From an uncultured Oscillibacter sp. (GTDB taxonomy: Bacteria; Bacillota; Clostridia; Oscillospirales; Oscillospiraceae): a DNA stretch of 53,356 bases. The notes below the pieces were generated by a model. The model saw only the letters and a list, made by a program, of their open reading frames with translations. It was not told where the DNA came from and searched no databases. Where the stretch lies: positions 1 to 53,356 of the forward strand of contig CANRYZ010000005.1 of assembly GCA_947644365.1 (NCBI GenBank), read 5' to 3'. Positions 49,916-53,356 of this stretch are shown in pieces. Each line of letters starts with the position of its first letter. Within the stretch, counting starts at the first letter, position 1. Both the position numbers and the translations under genes were made by a program.

Positions 49916-50395
49916 TCACGGGTGGACTTTACAGGTCAGCTCCTCCGCCTCCAGGCGGATGACCTGGGTCCTGTCCAGCATGACCCTGTCAAAGTCCCAT
50001 AGACCCGCTCCGGCGATATGGGCCATGATGGCCTCAAGGCCCGCCCGCTTCTCCTCCGCCGTCTCCAGCAGCGCCGCCGGACCGCCGCCCATGACGCACT
50101 GATACCGGGCGGTGTACTCGCAGGCAACATCGTCGGGGACCGTCTCATGCCCGGTGTCCATCTCAAAGGACGCCCAGCCCGCCTCTCGGATCAGGTCGAT
50201 CTTCCGGCCCTCCCCGGCGCTGTGAAAATAGAACGTGTACCGGCCCTCCCGCTCCGTGAAGCCGAAGTCCAGCGGCACGATGTACGCCCGCCCGCCGTCG
50301 CACAGCCCCAGGCGGCAGCAGCCGCAGGCGGCGATGATCTCCCGGATCCTCTCCGGGTCCGTCACCTGGCGGTCTTTTCTTCTCATCTCTCTCAT
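49916..50395 (-). CDS. pyridoxamine 5'-phosphate oxidase-like (split-barrel flavin) protein
   Basis: A 159-residue protein. RKDRQVTDPERIREIIAACGCCRLGLCDGGRAYIVPLDFGF at the N-terminus, YTFYFHSAGEGRKIDLIREAGWASFEMDTGHE and ACEYTARYQCVMGGG match the NimA/PNPOx-like split-barrel family that binds FMN, F420 or haem. Its activity is unknown, but relatives confer nitroimidazole resistance. The start is the ATG at 50395 with GGGAGGAG upstream; neighbouring ATGs at 50386 and 50410 are alternatives. It is inserted between hisH and hisA, in frame with the operon and tightly spaced, so it is co-transcribed with histidine genes. Confidence 0.88.
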   Translation of the reverse strand: MREMRRKDRQVTDPERIREIIAACGCCRLGLCDGGRAYIVPLDFGFTEREGRYTFYFHSAGEGRKIDLIREAGWASFEMDTGHETVPDDVACEYTARYQCVMGGGPAALLETAEEKRAGLEAIMAHIAGAGLWDFDRVMLDRTQVIRLEAEELTCKVHP

Positions 50396-50409
50396 AGGCT
50401 CTCCTCCCA

Positions 50410-51021
50410 TCACAGCTCCGCGAAGGCCCGCAGCAGCCGCAGCCCCGCGTCTCCGGATTTCTCCGGGTGAAACTGGGTGCCCCAGACGCTCCCGTTCCGC
50501 ACCGCGCCGGTGACGGCCACGTTTCCGTACCGGGAGACGCCCAGGGTGCTGGCGGCACAGCCCGCGGCGTAGAAGCTGTGAACGTAGTAGACGTACTCGC
50601 CGTCCCTGAAATACCGGAAGAGCGGGTCGTCCCGCACGACGTCCAGACCGTTCCACCCCATGTGGGGAACCTTCAGGGCCTTGTCCTCCAGGTCCTCCCG
50701 CAGGCTCACCACCTGCCCGGGCACCAGGCCCAGGCCGGGGTGCTCCCCGTACTCAAAACCCCGGTCAAACAGCAGCTGCATCCCCAGGCAGATGCCCAGC
50801 AGCGGCTTGCGCTCCGCCTCCTCCCGGAGGACGGGCACCAGGCCGGTGCCGTCCAGCTTTTCCCGGGCGTCCCCGAAGGCCCCCACGCCGGGGAGGATGA
50901 TATGGCTGGCGGAGCGCAGGCGTCCGGCGTCCCGGGTGACCTCCGTCTCCGCTCCCAGAGCCCGCAGGCTGGATTGCAGAGAGAACAGGTTTCCCACGCC
51001 GTAATCCACAATGGCGATCAT
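50410..51021 (-). CDS. hisH: imidazole glycerol phosphate synthase glutaminase subunit
   Basis: A 203-residue class I glutamine amidotransferase that feeds ammonia to HisF. The nucleophile Cys78 lies in LLGICLGMQLLF; His185 and Glu187 are in TQFHPEKSG. The N-terminal IVDYGVGNLFSL and ILPGVGAFGDA are typical. It abuts hisB (stop at 51022) and ends just before the oxidase-like gene, which separates it from hisA and hisF. Confidence 0.97.
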   Translation of the reverse strand: MIAIVDYGVGNLFSLQSSLRALGAETEVTRDAGRLRSASHIILPGVGAFGDAREKLDGTGLVPVLREEAERKPLLGICLGMQLLFDRGFEYGEHPGLGLVPGQVVSLREDLEDKALKVPHMGWNGLDVVRDDPLFRYFRDGEYVYYVHSFYAAGCAASTLGVSRYGNVAVTGAVRNGSVWGTQFHPEKSGDAGLRLLRAFAEL

Positions 51022-51609
51022 TTACAGCACACCCTTTGTACTCGGGATCTCGTCCCGGTGCTTTTCGTCCAGGGCCGCGGCCATTTTCAGCGCCCGGCCC
51101 ATGCCCTTGAACACCGCCTCCAGAATGTGGTGGGTGTTTTCGCCCGCCATCTGGCGGATATGGACGGAGCCGGGGCAGTTTCGCACAAAGCCCAGCCAAA
51201 ACTCCTTCGCCAGCTCCGTGTCGAAGTCCCCCACCTTCCCGGCGGGCAGGTCCAACGCCCAGCCCAGGTAATCCCGGCCGCTGAGGTCCACGGCGCACAG
51301 CACCAGCGCCTCGTCCATGGGCAACAGAAACTGGCCGTAGCGGGCGACGCCCCGCTTGTCCCCCAGGGCCTGGGCAAAGGCCTTCCCCAGGCAGATGCCA
51401 ACGTCCTCCACGGAGTGGTGGAAGTCCACCTGGGCGTCCCCGCGGCAGGTGAGGCGGAGGTTGAAGTCCCCGTGGCGGGCGAAGAGCTCCAGCATGTGGT
51501 CCAGGAATCCCACCCCGGTGTCCACGGAGGACCTGCCCGTGCCGTCCAGGTCCAACGCCAGCTGAATCTGGGTCTCCCGGGTGTCCCGCTTAATGTCGGC
51601 AGTACGCAT
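51022..51609 (-). CDS. hisB: imidazoleglycerol-phosphate dehydratase
   Basis: A 195-residue monofunctional dehydratase producing imidazole acetol phosphate. Duplicated Mn-binding motifs are visible: GFLDHMLELFARHG and FHHSVEDVGICLG in the first half, and IRQMAGENTHHILEAVFKGMGRAL in the second. It has no phosphatase domain, consistent with the separate PHP phosphatase at the end of the operon. The ATG has AGGAGGCGCC upstream, 12 bp from hisC. Confidence 0.96.
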   Translation of the reverse strand: MRTADIKRDTRETQIQLALDLDGTGRSSVDTGVGFLDHMLELFARHGDFNLRLTCRGDAQVDFHHSVEDVGICLGKAFAQALGDKRGVARYGQFLLPMDEALVLCAVDLSGRDYLGWALDLPAGKVGDFDTELAKEFWLGFVRNCPGSVHIRQMAGENTHHILEAVFKGMGRALKMAAALDEKHRDEIPSTKGVL

Positions 51610-51621
51610 GGCGCCTCCTCC

Positions 51622-52686
51622 TTATACTTCTTCCAGCATCTGGGCCAGCTCGTCCGTCAGCGCCGCCAGCTGCTCCATGGAGCCCACGGTGATGCGGATG
51701 AAGTCCCGGATGCGGTCCTTGTCAAACCAGCGGACCAGAATGCCGTTCTCCTTCAGCCGGCGGTACAGCTCCCCGCCGCCGAGGCGGCCGCTTTTGGCGA
51801 AGACAAAGTTGGCGGAGGAGGGCAGCACGGTAAATCCCAGCCCCTCCAGCTCCTCCGTCAGCCAGGCCCGGTTCTCCCGAATGGTCCCGCAGCAGCTCTG
51901 GAAGTAGGCCTCGTCCTCCATGGCGGCGGTGCCGGCGATGAGGGAGAGGCGGTTCACATTGTAGGGGTTGAAGCTGTATTTCACCCGGTTCAGGGCCCCG
52001 ATCAGCGCCTCGCCTCCCAGGGCGAAGCCCACCCTGCCGCCGGCCAGCTGGCGGCTCTTGGACATGGTCTGGACCACCAGGAGATTGTCATAGCGGAAGA
52101 GCATGGGCACGCAGCTCTCGCCGCCGAAGTCCACATAGGCCTCGTCCACAATCACCACCCGATTGGGATCGGCCTCCAGCAGCCGCTGGACGTCCTCCCG
52201 GGGCACGGCGATGCCGGTGGGAGCGTTGGGGCTGGCGATGACGATGGTGCCGGGAAAATCCATGTAGTCGTCCGCATTCAGCGTGAAGTCCTCCCGCAGA
52301 GGAATCACCCTGGCCTCCAGGCCGAACAGGGCCGCCTGGGCCTGATAGAAGCTGTAGGTGACGTCGGCGTAGGCCACAGGCCGCCCCGTGCCGCAGAAGG
52401 CCCGGAAGGCAAAGGCCAGAATCTCATCGGAGCCGTTGCCGGAGACGACATTCTCCGGCCGCAGGCCGTAATGGGCGGCAATGGCGGCGTTGAGCTGCGT
52501 GCAGGCGGGGTCGGAGTACAGGTTCAGCTTCAAGAGCTCCGCCCGGGAGAGGGCCTTGAGCACCCGCCGGGAGGGCGGGAAGGGGCTCTCGTTGGTGTTC
52601 AGCTTGACATACTGCTGGTCCCGGGGCTGCTCACCAGGGGTGTAGGGGGCGAGGCTGCGCGCCTCGGCGGAGAGGAAATTGTTCAT
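51622..52686 (-). CDS. hisC: histidinol-phosphate aminotransferase
   Basis: A 354-residue class I/II PLP aminotransferase. NTNESPFPPSRRVLKAL near residue 31, ASPNAPTGIAVPR near 151, VDEAYVDFGGE near 180 and the PLP lysine Lys210 in TMSKSRQLAGGRVGFAL are diagnostic. The ATG at 52686 has GAGGTG 7 nt upstream. It is the first his gene in the window; hisG, hisD or hisZ would be expected upstream, beyond the second copy of the structured element. Confidence 0.96.
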   Translation of the reverse strand: MNNFLSAEARSLAPYTPGEQPRDQQYVKLNTNESPFPPSRRVLKALSRAELLKLNLYSDPACTQLNAAIAAHYGLRPENVVSGNGSDEILAFAFRAFCGTGRPVAYADVTYSFYQAQAALFGLEARVIPLREDFTLNADDYMDFPGTIVIASPNAPTGIAVPREDVQRLLEADPNRVVIVDEAYVDFGGESCVPMLFRYDNLLVVQTMSKSRQLAGGRVGFALGGEALIGALNRVKYSFNPYNVNRLSLIAGTAAMEDEAYFQSCCGTIRENRAWLTEELEGLGFTVLPSSANFVFAKSGRLGGGELYRRLKENGILVRWFDKDRIRDFIRITVGSMEQLAALTDELAQMLEEV

Positions 52687-52743
52687 GTTGAAACACCTCT
52701 TTCAGATATGGGGGTAATGCCCCTTTGGGGCGGGGGGCGGGGC

Positions 52744-53356
52744 TTGTACTCGCCCTTGCGGGCGGGGCGGATTTCAGCCATGTCGATGGCTGGTCCAGAT
52801 GCACCCCCCATGTCGTCGGAAGAAACTCCGCCGCTACATTTCCGGCTAACGCCGAAAATTCCGCTCAAGCTCCGTTCCTTCCTCCTCTCCCCACCGGACC
52901 CGCTTCGCTGGGCTCCGGCGGGGGCCCCTTTCTTTTCGCCGCGCCGAAAAGAGAAAACGGGCCGTGCACGGTCCAAAAGAGAAAAGGGCGCTTTTGGAGG
53001 TCGCGGGAGCCTCACGCTTTGATTGAAGGGCGCGCAGAAAATTTGATGGGTAGACGCATAGACTTCCTTCTCTTCCCGCGCTTCGCGCCTAGTCCGCTCC
53101 GTGCGGGGCAGAGAGCTGGTCTACCGGCGGTAGGAGGGCAGGCCTGCCCAAACGTGCCAGGCCAGGCGCGAAGCGCGGGAAGAGGCGCTAGGGGCGATGC
53201 GTCAAAGCAGCAAAACAGCCTCGGGGGTATTCGCAGATGCGGCAGAGCGCCCCCGCAAGGTACGCTGTCAGACGCAGCCGGTAGAGGACTGGCAATTCAC
53301 CTTGGCACCGATTCAGGCCAGCCCCCGTACTTTGGGCACAATTTGACCCTCGCGGT
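52744..53356. mobile_element. structured repeat element, copy 2 (truncated by window end)
   Basis: Same orientation as copy 1 and alignable from TTGTACTCGCCC onward. The left arm (52744-52990) carries about 120 bp of extra sequence (about 52811-52930) relative to copy 1, with its own GC-rich hairpin. The 20-bp core stem is unchanged (53070-53089 with 53165-53184). The window stops inside the distal hairpin, so the right arm is not visible. Confidence 0.8.
53070..53184. repeat. core long-range stem of element copy 2
   Basis: Arms 53070-53089 and 53165-53184 are perfect complements identical to those of copy 1. Inside, GGGCAGG/CCTGCCC replaces the GGCG/CGCC of copy 1 and CCGC/GCGG replaces CCCC/GGGG, so pairing is kept while sequence changes. 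Confidence 0.8.

Larger units (their letters stand above)
52687..53356. other. non-coding region upstream of hisC, filled by element copy 2
   Basis: No gene is seen from the hisC start to the window end. A short hairpin (GCCCC-TTT-GGGGC, near 52719-52731) lies next to hisC, then the second copy of the structured element begins. A minus-strand reading frame up to 53015 is an accidental reading of the element. Confidence 0.6.

Noticed and set aside
52683-53015. Minus-strand frame upstream of hisC sharing a peptide ([15 protein letters not shown]) with a frame extending hisIE upstream to 47932
   Set aside because: Both are readings through the arms of the repeat element. The shared peptide reflects repeated DNA, not a protein family.
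1-53356. tRNA, rRNA, CRISPR, prophage or integrase genes
   Set aside because: None of the expected motifs or proteins was seen on either strand.

Overview
The window is 53 kb of GC-rich (roughly 60-65%) chromosomal DNA. Monoderm-Firmicutes hallmarks place it in the Clostridia: an HPr with both His15 and the regulatory Ser46, an LtaS-like sulfatase, strong AGGAGG ribosome binding sites, TTGACA/TATAAT-type promoters and LAAC lipoproteins. The high GC, gene content and dispersed hairpin repeats suggest a gut Oscillospiraceae member (Flavonifractor/Lawsonibacter/Oscillibacter-like). The family is an inference; no rRNA or marker tree is available here. No tRNA, rRNA, CRISPR array, phage or transposase gene was seen.

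Layout. 0-16.5 kb is housekeeping: MATE exporter, cation/proton antiporter, TrmO, a Gly-rich lipoprotein, HPr, DUF4234 and DUF2752 membrane proteins, UvrC, an LtaS-like enzyme, two CobW/COG0523 GTPases (probable zinc handling), an alanine/glycine symporter, and thiED behind a TPP riboswitch. 16.5-32.6 kb is a catabolic locus: carbamate kinase, an ankyrin protein, YgeW carbamoyltransferase, a small membrane protein and YgeY hydrolase, divergent from a YheO/DauR-type regulator, a fold-type II PLP enzyme, an EamA exporter, a threonine-synthase-like enzyme and a complete BMP-type (nucleoside/purine-like) ABC importer. YgeW, YgeY and carbamate kinase belong to the gene set linked to anaerobic purine/urate breakdown in gut bacteria. 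The inferred logic is import, carbamoyl transfer to phosphate, ATP from carbamoyl phosphate, and deamination by PLP enzymes. The oxidative upper half of that pathway is not in the window, and the enzyme in the YgeX position is not a recognisable YgeX.

32.7-46.3 kb holds a PAP2 phosphatase, serC-serA, an Xre regulator, tmk, a tripartite RND efflux operon (TetR, TolC-like protein, lipoprotein adaptor, RND pump), a HAD phosphatase with a small zincin, and a TetR/YciI divergent pair. 46.3-52.7 kb is most of a histidine operon on the minus strand: hisC-hisB-hisH-(flavin-type oxidase)-hisA-hisF-[repeat element]-hisIE-PHP histidinol phosphatase.

The most unusual feature is non-coding. A ~640 bp highly structured element lies between hisF and hisIE. 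It has ~120 bp terminal inverted repeats and a core with a perfect 20 bp long-range stem. A second copy in the same orientation, cut by the window end, lies directly upstream of hisC. A different 378 bp inverted-repeat element sits inside the BMP transporter operon between the binding-protein and ATPase genes. Two other intergenic regions (14.5 and 37.4 kb) share a multi-hairpin design with conserved loops and different stems. These look like families of small dispersed structured elements that insert into transcribed spacers.
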